Shown: one piece after another, positions 47,001 to 59,000 of the stretch
How positions within the stretch are numbered: position 1 is the first letter of the stretch
Layout of the letters: each line of letters begins with the position of its first letter
NCBI GenBank assembly: GCA_037576195.1
Contig: CM075101.1
Span: 51,336,001-51,400,000 of the forward strand
DNA from: Phytoseiulus persimilis
Lineage: Eukaryota; Arthropoda; Arachnida; Mesostigmata; Phytoseiidae
Direction of reading: 5' to 3'
Length of the DNA: 64,000 nt
The notes under the pieces: generated by a model
The model's database searches: none
What the model was told of the DNA's origin: nothing
What the model saw: only the letters and a program-made list of their open reading frames with translations
Program-made: the position numbers and the translations under genes

Positions 47001-50000
47001 ATGGTTGTTTCACCTCCCGTCAGGTAAGTTTGGACACGTTACTTCTCTGAGTAGTTCTCATTCTGGATTCATTCAGTCGTGAGATTCGTGCACTGGCAGA
47101 CCAAAAACGATGTTCATATTCCCGCTGAACGGACAAACGTTGGCGGCTCTAGATTCGCCAGATCACAGATTAGCCAATCGTTTGAGACTGTGAAGGTCGC
47201 GAGGGAAAGCTCTCGAGGGCGCGAATAGAGCTCGATTCGATTCCATCCCTTGTCGGAAGCAAACATTCGATGTTCGAATCTTCGATTCTTCCCACTGTAT
47301 GCAATAGATATTCGAAACAGAAATCGTTTTTTAGGAGCTCACGCAGTTTTGTCTCTGAATCAGAAGCAGCGCGAGAGCAGGGAAGCGAACATTACCGAAT
47401 CACATGAGACCCGTGTTATTCTCAGAGCTTTGCCTATAAGGCAATGCCTTCCCGGTAACCGGAACAGGCAGGTCTCCCTTTGAGCCAGAGCATCTCTGTG
47501 TGCCTCTGTGAGAGGGACAGGTTTCTCGCGTTCGATTTGGTCTGCTGAAGTGCCCAGGGCGATGCTGGACTACGATTTACCAACGAGATTTTCGCGTTCC
47601 AAGAACATATGGTCATCGAGTCCTCGATGTATGGTCCAAGCCCTCCATAATCACAAGGAGAAAGCGCTTCTTCTCCTTGTTCATATGTCTCCAACTTGCA
47701 AATGTGAGAGAAGGGTCTCGAAGGAATGTACCGGTTACGGGTCGTATATTGGTCGAAGTGTTGCAGCAGCAGCAACTGCTGCTGGTCGGGGCGCTTCCCC
47801 AGAGAGCGCCCTGGCTCGCTGACTCATGTTGGGTCCTTTGATGTTTACAATACTCTGAGAGCCAGTCTAGGCCGGAAACAGAACCTTTGCCAGGAAGCTT
47901 CGCTCGGCCATAAAGAGGGTTCCGAGCAGCGTTCCTCGTCAGAGCTGAGATTCGACCATGTCGGATTCTGCGGTCATTCGTTGGGTGCTGTGGGATCGCA
48001 GTTCATTTTCCATCGTGTTCAATGAGGGTACGGAATCGGCTCGGAGGATGAGCAACACTCACTGTTCTCAATTATCCTCAGCGCGGGAAGGCGACAGCCC
48101 CCAAGCTACATGATGACTCCTCCCGTATTCACCCGCCAACCGACAGGCGGACGATTCATAGAAGGAAGAGACGCAAGGTTCGACGCCGTTGTCAGCGGAG
48201 AGCCCATGCCTCAACTCGTATGGTCCAGAAGAGGTCTCCCGATTAGAAACGACCACAAGTGAGTGGAACAGTGCGGCAAATCATTCAATAAAAATAATAC
48301 TCTGTTCACCCAATCACGAACACACCATTCGATTTCAGGCGCGAAACTGATTATAATGCTGTGACTGGCGAAACTTATTTGCTTATTCGCTCAATAACTT
48401 CCGACGATGATGGAGAATACACATGCACCGCGGTGAACGCGGCAGGAGAAGCCGTTTTGGTCGTAGCTGTTGTGAGAGATATCACTGGTGAGTTACAATC
48501 TTCTTTCGTCGTGAAAAGTTCTGATCGCCGTGTCTGAGCAGAGAACGACGACCAGCGAACACTGACCTCTTTCTGCATTGATAGCTGGTCAGCAGATGAT
48601 CCAGCAGCGTGCTCAAGCGAGCACGATTCAGTCGACGCAAGTGCATCAGCCGACCCCAGCTCAAGTAGTCAGGTCTTCGTCGACTTTGTTCAGTGACTCC
48701 CAATTCTATCACAATGGATCGGAGCAAGCTTTCCATGTGGACACATTCGAGTACAGACTTCTACGAGAGGACGAATTTCGGGAGAGTCTCCTGAGATCTG
48801 TCTCTTCTTCCGACACAACGGAATATATCGAAGTAGGTTTCGTCTGATGGAGCCCTATTTCCCTGTACAAAGCTGTTGTGTCAAACCCGGATAATGCAGC
48901 AGTCGGCGAGCCCGTTGAAGAGCTGTTCCTGCCGCACGCACTTATGCTCACGTTCCTCTGCAGGTTGTGCATAAATCGAGACCTTTGGCTTCGCCTCAAA
49001 TCCAGGGGAGACCCAGGAATTCGAAGCTGATATGCGGTTCCGACGCAACGTTCCAAGTACGCGTTCCGGGAAACCCGGAGCCGCGCGTCACGTGGTTCAA
49101 GAACGGTCGCAGGATCCAAACGTCGTCACGGCACATCATCTCCTACGTCGACGGCTTGGCGACTCTAACGATCCGCAACTGTCAGTCGGACGATGCTGGT
49201 TACTACACCATGCTCGCCGAGAACTCCAAAGGCCGCGTGGCGACCTCGGTCCATCTTGTCATCGAGGATTTGACGAGGTACCAACAGCACCACGAACAAC
49301 AGCAGTGGTCACAACACACAACTACCACACATGTGCAAGCCACATTCAGTCAGGACAACGCAAACCTTTACCAAGCGCAGTGAGTAGGAGCGAACAGGCC
49401 CAAACAAGAAAGCATTGCGCACAAAAAAAGCCGATAGCAGCGGATTGAGAGAACCAGGTTATTTAATCATATGTAATAAGCAACCTGTGGTGAGTTCCGA
49501 GACGCAGTGAATCAAAGCACAGCTTGAACACGTAGCTGGAGGGAGTTTTCCGGAGCATTCTCTAGGATTTTGAGCTCCGGCATTCTCAAACTTGCCTCGT
49601 TTCACAGCACGCCGGCGGAGTACCGCTTGGCCGAGAGTCAACAGTGGATCCACGAAGGATCAGAGGACTCAGCGGCTCTAAAACCCACATTTGTAAAGTT
49701 GCCTTGCGACAAGGTCATAACGGAAGGTCATCAGATACGCTTCGATTGTCGAGTGACGGGGCGACCTGCACCTGAAGTCCTCTGGTTCCGCGAGGGAAGA
49801 CAAATATGCGACGACAACGCTCACAAAATCTTGATCAACGAGGGTGGTCTGCACGCTCTGCAAATCAATGATTCAAAATCGTCGGATGCTGGAATTTGGA
49901 CTTGCATCGCGCGTAACAAGAGCGGCGAATGCAAAGCTGACGTCCGGTTGACTGTAATTGGTGAGCAGAAAGTTGTGGGAAGATTACCATGAAAGTGACG

Positions 50001-53000
50001 CGGGATGAATGTTCTGCATGCTTTGGGTGGGGCTAGGAAGAGTCAAATCGACGGATCGGAATCCGTGTTTAAGACCTGACCCATTTTCAGAGCGTGAGTT
50101 GGTTGTACCTCCGAAATTCGTCGAGCGTTTCCAGCACACCACAATCCAGGAGGGAGATCCCGTGAGCCTGTACTGCCGGGCAGTCGGGACTCCGATGCCT
50201 CAACTGCTCTGGCTCAAGGATGGAGAACAGATCCATTCCACACCACCTCATGTGATCATCGAGTCCAGCGAAGGAGTTTCGGCTCTTCACATTCAGAATG
50301 CAGCTCTGGGCGATGGGGCCTGGTACCAATGCACGGCCACCAACCAAGCCGGCTCCACAGCGACGAGGGCGAGGCTCCACGTTGAAATGCTCCCGCGCAA
50401 GCTCACCGAGCCTTGGTCTCTGAATTTGCCGCCCGCCACGACCGTCATCGAGCCTGAGAAGCCGATCCCGTCGGAAACCGTCGTTTTGAAACACTGGGAG
50501 AAGCCGAAAGCTGCAGCAGCAGCAGCAGCAGCTCCGTTCAGGGAAGAGCTCGCTCCCCAAAAACCGGCGTTCACGTCTCATCTGCAAGACATCGTAATAA
50601 CAGAAGGCGATAAAGCCCACTTTGAGACCCGTCTTATCCCGATCGGGGATCCGACACTGACAGTGGAATGGTTCGTCAACGGTCGTTCCGTCGAAGCGAG
50701 TAAGTCTCAGACCCTGCGGATCGGTCGCGACAGTTCTTGCCTAAATCTCCGAAATCTGAAACTCCCAACAGAAAAAAAAAACTCGTCTCCTCCTTCACCA
50801 GGTTCCCGAGTCATGACCGTTAACCGATTCGGCTATGTCGCTCTGACCATGTTGAACGCTTATCCGGAAGACAATGGCGTCTACCTCTGTAAAGCGAGGA
50901 ATCAGGCCGGAGAGGCCACCATTTCTGCTTCTCTCAACGTTCTTCGTAAGTATTCCTCTCCACCCTTCTCGGGTTTACATGCTTCACTTCCGGTCGATGA
51001 ACTCATGGAAATTTCGTTTCTCTCTTGTCGCAGCCCGCCCCGCCGTAGAAACAACTGCCATCAATACAGGTTCTCTGCTAGCGATCAAGGAGCTCGAAGA
51101 GTATGAGAAATTCCATCAGCAGATGGTCGAGGAATCTGGACCGCAACAGAAACCAACTTTCATCAAGCCGCTGGAGAACGTCGAGCAGCGTGAGGGTGGT
51201 TTTTCGAGATTCGAGGCTCAATTGCAGCCAGTCAACGATCCGACGATGAGGGTCGAATGGTTTTTCAATGGTAGACCACTGACGTCATCGTCGAGAATCA
51301 ACACAACATTTACTTTTGGGTAAGCTGTGGCCGAACTTGGATTTGACAAAACTTTCGAAGAGAAACGATTGTTGATGGCAAAGTGCTGCGGCTGCCCGAT
51401 TATGTATCCAATGGCGAGGACTCATTACAGCTATGTCGTCTTGACCATATCGTCCCTCCGTTATGAGGATTCCGGAGTGTATATGATCAAGGCCACCAAC
51501 GCCAAAGGTGACGCCCTCTCGACCGCTACTCTCAAAGTTGTCGTCGAGGCCCAAACGACGCAGTTTTCTGGCGTGGATGAGCAGCAGAGGTTCATCCAGC
51601 AAACCCAACAGCTGGAAATCTACAGAGAAACTCAACAAAAGAAACAAGATGTCAGTGGATCGGAAGGATTTTGTCGAGGTTATCGGAAACGGAGCACGAG
51701 CCACGAGCGTAACACGACCCCTTTGCGTTCCAGTGGGAAGAACCTGAAGAACTTTCGCAGCCGCCCGTTTTCATCACTCAGCCGAGAGATCAACAGAACG
51801 TACAGGAGGGCAAGACCGTACTTTTCGAGGCACGACTGGAACCTGCGGGAGATTCATCAATGCGGATCGAATGGTTCAAAGACGGGAGACCTCTGGAAGC
51901 GAGTAAGGATCGAAAACCGATCGTCGAGGAGGGAATACAAGAGAAGTCGTTCAGAACCCATCTCGCTGATCGAGAACGATTCTGTGCCGTTTTTCAGGCT
52001 CCCGAACTCAAACGATGTACAGCTTTGGCTACGTGTCCCTCAGAATTTCTCAAGTGGAAGAGAGGGACTCCGGTGTGTACGTCGTTACTGCCACCAACAA
52101 ATTAGGCTCGACAAGCGCCACTGCGAGCTTGTCATGCTTCAGCACCAAGGTATTCGAGCTCTTTCCTTCTTCCTCCGGTTTTGCTACAATTTTTCCGTCC
52201 GGCTCGGCACGATGCATGACGCACCGACAGCAAATGCGATAGTGAAATCAAAGAATATTCTCGGTTGCAGGCCCAAATATATGACACTGTACAGCAGCAG
52301 CAACCGAAAGGCCTGGAGCGAATTCAACACATCGAAGACTACACACGATACGATCGAAAACAAGAGGAGGATATTTATGCAATAACTCAGCGACCGCGAT
52401 TCGTCGACAGCCTGCAAGGCGGCGAGGCCTTCATCGAGGGTCAAAGTGCCCACTTCGAAACGAGGTATGTCGTTGCTTCCGTGCTGGCAAACACAGCTCG
52501 CGAAGTTCAGCTCTTGAGACACGAACTGAGCTGTAGGACTAAGGCCGAAGCTGTCTGATCTAACCTGGTCATCAATCCGCAGACTCGAACCTATGGGCGA
52601 TCCGTCGATGACCGTTGAATGGTATCATAACGGGAAGCCGCTCACCACGGGACACCGATTCAAGACCTACTCAGACTTTGGGTAAAGCCGAGCTATTCTC
52701 ATTCAGATAGTCCTCCTCTGTAGTCGAGTTCAGCAATGTCCTCTTTCTCTTCATCTGTCAAATGGTGTCATCCGATTTCTGCTTCAGGTACGTCGCGCTA
52801 GACATCCTCCACCTGAATTCGGAGGACAGTGGGACCTTCACGGTGGTCGCGCGGAACAGACTCGGCGAAGCCCGTCTCGTGAAGACGGTCACCGTTCAGC
52901 AGCAAACTTCGATCGACACCACCTCGATCACTGACGTTTCGTCAATCGAACGAACGCGAACGACAACTCTCCGCGAAGAAGTCGAAGATGTGTCGCGCTC

Positions 53001-56000
53001 GAAGCCCTACTTCACGGTCCCACTGAAAGATATCCAAAAACCTCTGAGTGAAGGCGACAATGTTTTCCTCGAGTGCAAGGTGGAGCCTGCCAACGACCCC
53101 ACGCTCAGGATCGAGTGGCTCCACAACGGAAGACCGCTACCGAGCGCTTCACGGATCGTCACGAAGAGTGATTTCGGTCACGTCATTCTCCAGATCACCG
53201 GACTCACCGAGCAGGAGTCCGGTCAATACACTGTCCGGGCGACGAACCATCTCGGCACGACGATAACCTCTTCATCGATCAAGGTAATAGGAAAGTCCGG
53301 CGTCGTTTCGGAGAGCCAGTACCCCGAGGGCCTGGAGAAGATCCAGCGACTCGAGCAGCGGCAACGTCGGAAGGAGGAGGATTTCACGCCGACTTTTGGT
53401 CGCCCGGAATTCAAGAAAGTCCTTCACAACATCGAAACAGCCGAAGGCATCAACGTGCATCTCGAGTGCCGGCTCGAACCCGCTCAGGATCCTTCGCTGA
53501 GGGTGGAATGGTACAAAAACGATGCTCCCATAACCGTGGGACACCGGTTCAGACCGGCGCACGAGTTCGACTACGTCGCGTTGGACATACTGTCGGCCTA
53601 CTCGGAGGACAGCGGCGTCTACACGTGTCGGGCCGTGAACCGCCAGGGCGAGGCCACAACCAGTAGCGCGGTGAAAGTTATCGCCACTCAGGAGCTGATC
53701 CTTGACAGCCAGAATCCAGAAACCCTGAGTCAGATCGAATCTCTCGAGCGCAAAGGAGTTCGCGAGTCCTATTATGAAGAGCTCCTGAAAACGAAGCCGA
53801 AGTTCCTGAGCCAGCCCAAACCCCTGTCGCTCAGCGAGGGTCAGACGGCTCACTACGAGTGTCGACTCGAGCCCGTGAACGATCCGGATCTGAAGGTCGA
53901 ATGGTTCAAGGACGGACGACAGCTCCCGATAGGCCATCGCTTCCGACCGTTCCACGACTTCGGATACGTCGCGTTGAACGTTCTCTCCGTGTCGTCCGTG
54001 GACAGCGGTCGCTACACGTGCAGAGCGACGAACACGCTCGGCACCGCGGAGGTGAGCACGACGTTGACAGCCACCGATGGCTCGAACATAATCACCACCA
54101 GCGAGAACCCGGAGAGCATTTCGAAGATCGCGCAGCTGGAAGGACACCGTTTCGTTCGCGAGGAGTTCACGGATCAAGCGATCACCACAGCCCCCGTCTT
54201 CACGTCTGCTCCGCAGAACGCCACCGTGACGGAGGGGCAACGCTCGCACTTCGAGTGCCGCTTGATTCCCGTCGGCGACCCGAAACTGAAAGTCGAGTGG
54301 TTCCATAACGGCCAGCCCGTAAAGCACGGCAGCCGCTTCGTCGAGCTGTTCAACTTCGGGTTCGTGGCGCTCGACATCATGACGACGTACGCCGAGGATT
54401 CGGGCGTATACACGTGCAAGGCCACGAACGCGCTCGGGGAGGCGGTGGTGTCGTGTTCTCTGAACTGCGCCGCCAAGCAGAGCCTCATCCTGGAGTCCCA
54501 GCAACCGGAGTCGCTCGCGCAGATCCGTCAACTCGAGGACCACTCGCGCCACCAGCGGCGGTCCTACCACGAGGAAGTTCAACAGCAGGCGCCGGTTTTC
54601 TCCAACCCGATGCGCAACGTGAGCGTGAAAGAAAGCCACAACGCCCACTTCGAGTGCCGACTCACGCCCTTGGGGGATCCCAGGATGAAAATCGAGTGGT
54701 TCAAGAACGGAATGCCGCTGGACCAGTCGTCGCGCATCACCACCATCAGTGACTTCGGATTCATCGCTCTCGACGTCAAAGGAACGAAAGTCGAGGACAC
54801 CGGAACGTACACGTGCCGCGCCGTCAACGAGATCGGGGAGGCCGTCTGCTCGGCCCAGCTCGTCGTCGAGGGCGGGAGCTCCCTCATCCTCGAGTCGCAA
54901 CAGCCCGGCAGCCTGCCGGCGATCCAACAGCTCGAGCTGGGTAGGCCCCGCGCGGCCAAGCAGGAGGACGTTGCCTGCAAGTCGGCCCCGCGCTTCGTCA
55001 CCCAGCTGACGGGGCCGAGCCAGGTGACCGAGGGTCAATCCGCCCACTACGAATGCCGTCTCGAGCCGTTCCCCGACGCCACGATGAAGTACGAGTGGCT
55101 CCACAACGGCAAACCTCTCGAGCAAGGTCATCGATTCCGGACGATCACCGATTTCGGCTTCATCGCCCTCGACATCCTGTCCGCACGACCGGCGGACAGC
55201 GGCGAAATCTCCATTCGGGCGACGAACAAACTAGGCCAGGCGGTCTCGCAGGCCCGTCTTAAGGTCGCGGCCACCGGCAGTCTCGTGCTCGAATCCCAGC
55301 AGCCCGAATCGCTGGACGCGATCCGCCGTCTCGAGGGAGCCGTCGGCTACCAGCGACAGGAGTTCATCGAGCGACAGGTGACCGAGCGGCCGCAGTTCGT
55401 TCGCGGACTCTACAACCTCGAAAACCTCGTCGAGGGGCAGAGCGCCCACATGGAGGCGACCCTGACGCCCACCAGCGACCCGAGCATGAAGGTCGAATGG
55501 TTGCACAACGGCGTGCCGATCTCCGTCGGCTCCCGCCACCGCCTCGTCAATGACTTCGGCTACGTGGCGCTGGACATCAACAGCGTGCAGCCCCGGGACA
55601 GCGGCGTGTACATGTGCAAAGCCACCAACAAACTCGGCGAGGCCGTGACCTCGTCCTCGGTGAGAGTGACCGGACACGCGAACATCGTCACCGAATCGAA
55701 CATCAGCGAAGTCGGACTCCAACGACTCAGGACGCTCGACCAGCCGGTCAGCGCTCAGCCGCGCGAGGAGAAACCCCTCCCGCGAGTGAAACCGGTGTTC
55801 ATCCAGCCGTTGAGCTCAGTCGACAACCTCGTCGACGGCCAGCCCATCCACCTCGAGTGCCGCGTCGAACCCATCAACGACCCCAAGCTCAGGGTCGAGT
55901 GGTTCGTCAACGGAGTCGAGATCAAGCAAGGCTCGCGCTTCCGCACGACCAACGACTTCGGCTACGTGGCGCTCGACATCTTGCACTGTTACGGGGAGGA

Positions 56001-59000
56001 CTCGGGAACGTACATGTGCAAGGCGAGCAACGAGCTCGGAGAGGCTGTCACGACGTGCAATGTCAACGCGGTGAACCGCCGCAGCCTCATCCTGGACAGC
56101 CAACACCCGGAGAGCGTGCAGAAGATCCAGGAGCTCGAGTCGGTGGAAAAGTGGAGACGAACCACCGAAATCGAAGAGAAACCCGTCTCCGCTCCGGTGT
56201 TCATCACGGAGCTGCGCGGCCACACCGAGCTCGTCGAGGGTCAGACAGCTCACATGGAATGCCGCGTTGAGCCCGCGCACGATTCCGCGCTCAAAATCGA
56301 AACCCTACACAACGGCAAGCCGATCCGGGCTGCGAACAAAACGAGAATCACGACCGACTTCGGCTACGTCGCTCTCGACATCGCTCACGTCTACCCTGAG
56401 AACAGTGGCCGTTACACGGTTCGAGCCACGAACAAACTCGGCTCCGCCGAGACATCGCTCCAGGTGCGGGTCAGCGGAAAGTCCGGCGTGCAGCTCGAGT
56501 CCCTGAACCCGCAGTCGATGCAGAGTATCCGGGAAATCGAGGGGAAAACGTACAAAACCGAGCACGAGATCGCGACACCCGTCTTCCAGCGGCCTGAATT
56601 CACGCAGCCGCTAAACAACGCCAGCCTGGTCGAAGGTCAGGCGTGCACTCTTCAGGCCCGCCTCATTCCGGTGGGAGACCCCACGACCAAGATCGAATGG
56701 CTCCTCAACGACCAGCCGATCAGCGAGGGTTCCCGCATTCACACCGTGCAGGACTTCGGCTGCATGCAACTCACCATCGACTACGTGAGAGCGGAGGATC
56801 AGGGCGTGTACACGTGCCGCGCCACGACCTCGCAGGGTCAGGCTGTCACGTCGAGCAACGTGCGGGTTCAGGCCAAAGAAGGCCTCCAGCTACAGTCGCA
56901 GCAGCCGCAAAGCCTCGAGGCGATCCGCAGCCTCGAGGGGGGCAAAATCGCCCCCCAGCCCCGGGAAATACCGGACGCGGTTTTCGAGAAACCCGTTTTC
57001 ACCCAGCTGCTCAGCGGGCCCTCAGAGGTGAACGAGAGCGCCCCGGTACGCATGGAGTGCCGTTGCACGCCGATTGGGGATCCCGACCTAAAAATTCAGT
57101 GGTTCTGCAACGGAAACCTCATCGAAAACGCTTCTCGGATGACGTTCGGCAAGGACTTCGGCTTCATCACCCTCGACGTGCTCTCGGCCCGGGGCGAGGA
57201 CTCCGGGGTCTACATGTGCAAAGCCAGCAACAAGGCCGGAGAAGCGATCACGACGATGTCGCTCCGGGTGAAAACCAGGGCTTCGGTTCAGGAAGAGGCC
57301 CTGCACCCGGAAGCCTATCGCATCATGCAGCAGTACGAGTACGAGCTGAGTCGGAGAGCACCCGAGGAGCGGCCCGACGTGCCCATGCCGAGCCCCATGT
57401 TCGTCAAGCAGCTGTCGTCGGTCTCGAACGCCACCGAGGGCCAGTACATCCGTTTGGAAGGCCGCATCGAGCCTTCGAAGGACTCAAAGATCAAAGTCGA
57501 GTGGTTCAAGAACCAGCAGCCGCTCACGCTCGGTTCGCGCATCAAAGCGACGCACGACTTCGGCATGGTGTCCTTGGACATCAGCAACACGCGTCCTGAC
57601 GATTCCGGACTCTATGTCTGCCGCGTGTCCAACGAGTCGGGAGAAGCGCTGTCGACGTGCACGATCAAGGTCGAGAGCAGCGCCGGCCTCCTGCTCGGCT
57701 CCCTGCAGCCCGAGAGCCTGGAGCGGATCAGGGAGATGGAGTCGTTCCAGGCTCCGGCCCCTCGTCAGATCGCCGAACCCGTGTTCGAGATGCCCGTGTT
57801 CGTTTCGCACGTCAACGATCTGGAATTGGTCGAGGGCCAGCACGCCCGCTTCGAGTGCCGCGTGGAGCCCGCCAAGGATCCGACACTCAGGATCGAAGTG
57901 TTCCAGAATCAGAAGACGCTGCGCACGGGCTCACGCATCACCACGAAGGTCGACTTCGGACTCGTCACCATCGACATCCAGGGTGTCGGCACGCACGACG
58001 CCGGAATCTACGCTGTGCGCGCGAAGAACAGCAAAGGCGAGGCCACGACCACCGCGTCGCTGAAGGTGGTCGACAGGGCGTCCGTCCAACTGGACACACT
58101 GCATCCAACCGGGGCGCAAGGCCTGTCGAGCATCCAGAAAGTCGAAGATCAGTGGAGCACGAAGTATCAAGCGCCGAAAGCGGCGCCCGAGAAGGTTTTC
58201 CCGAAGCCCGTTTTCACCGAGGCGCTCAAGCCTCACCTGAGCGTCAGTGAAGGTCAAGGAGTTGTGCTCGAGTGTCGGGTCGAGCCCTCGACCGACCCCG
58301 ACCTCAGCGTCGAGGTGTTCTTCAACGGCACCGCGCTCTCGGACGCGAACCGCTTCCGGTGGACGAATGAGTTCGGTTACATCAATCTCACCGTCAGAGA
58401 TTTCTGGTCGCGGGACTCCGGCGTTTACACGATACGCGCCAAGAACAAGGCAGGTGAAGCTTTCACCACGACTACGATCGAGTGCGTATCGACGGGAAGC
58501 ATCGTCGAAACGACTCAGCATCCCGAAGGCACCAAAGGCCTCGAGTCCATCCAGATGCTCGAGGAGTCCATGATGAGAACGGCGAGCGAGGAAACGTCCG
58601 AGGAGAAGGGCCACGCCCCCGTGTTCACCTCCCAGTTCGCCAATCTGACCGACCTGACCGAGGGCGAGGTCGCCCACTTCGAGGCCATGCTCTCGCCGGT
58701 CGGAGATCAGAGCATGCAAGTCGAATGGCTGTTCAACGGTCGCTCGATCGAGATGGGTCACAGGATTCGGACGGTTCACGCGTTCGGCGTCGTTCTCCTG
58801 GAGATCCTGGGAGTCGTCATCGAGGATTCCGGGAAATACACCTGCAGAGCGAGGAACAAATGGGGTCAGGCCGAGGTGAGCGTCGACCTGAAGTGCGTCG
58901 ACAAGCAGAAAGGAGAGCGGCCAGTTTTCAAGAAACAACTGAACAACGTCAGCAACCTCCGGGAGGGCGAGAGCGTTCACATGGAATGCAACGTCACTCC

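Noticed and set aside
53272-55131. 619-codon minus-strand frame opposite kettin, and a 591-codon one at 57931-59706
   Set aside because: They are antisense of a clearly coding exon with C/G-ending codons, which removes antisense stops. No domain, and composition mirrors the sense repeats.
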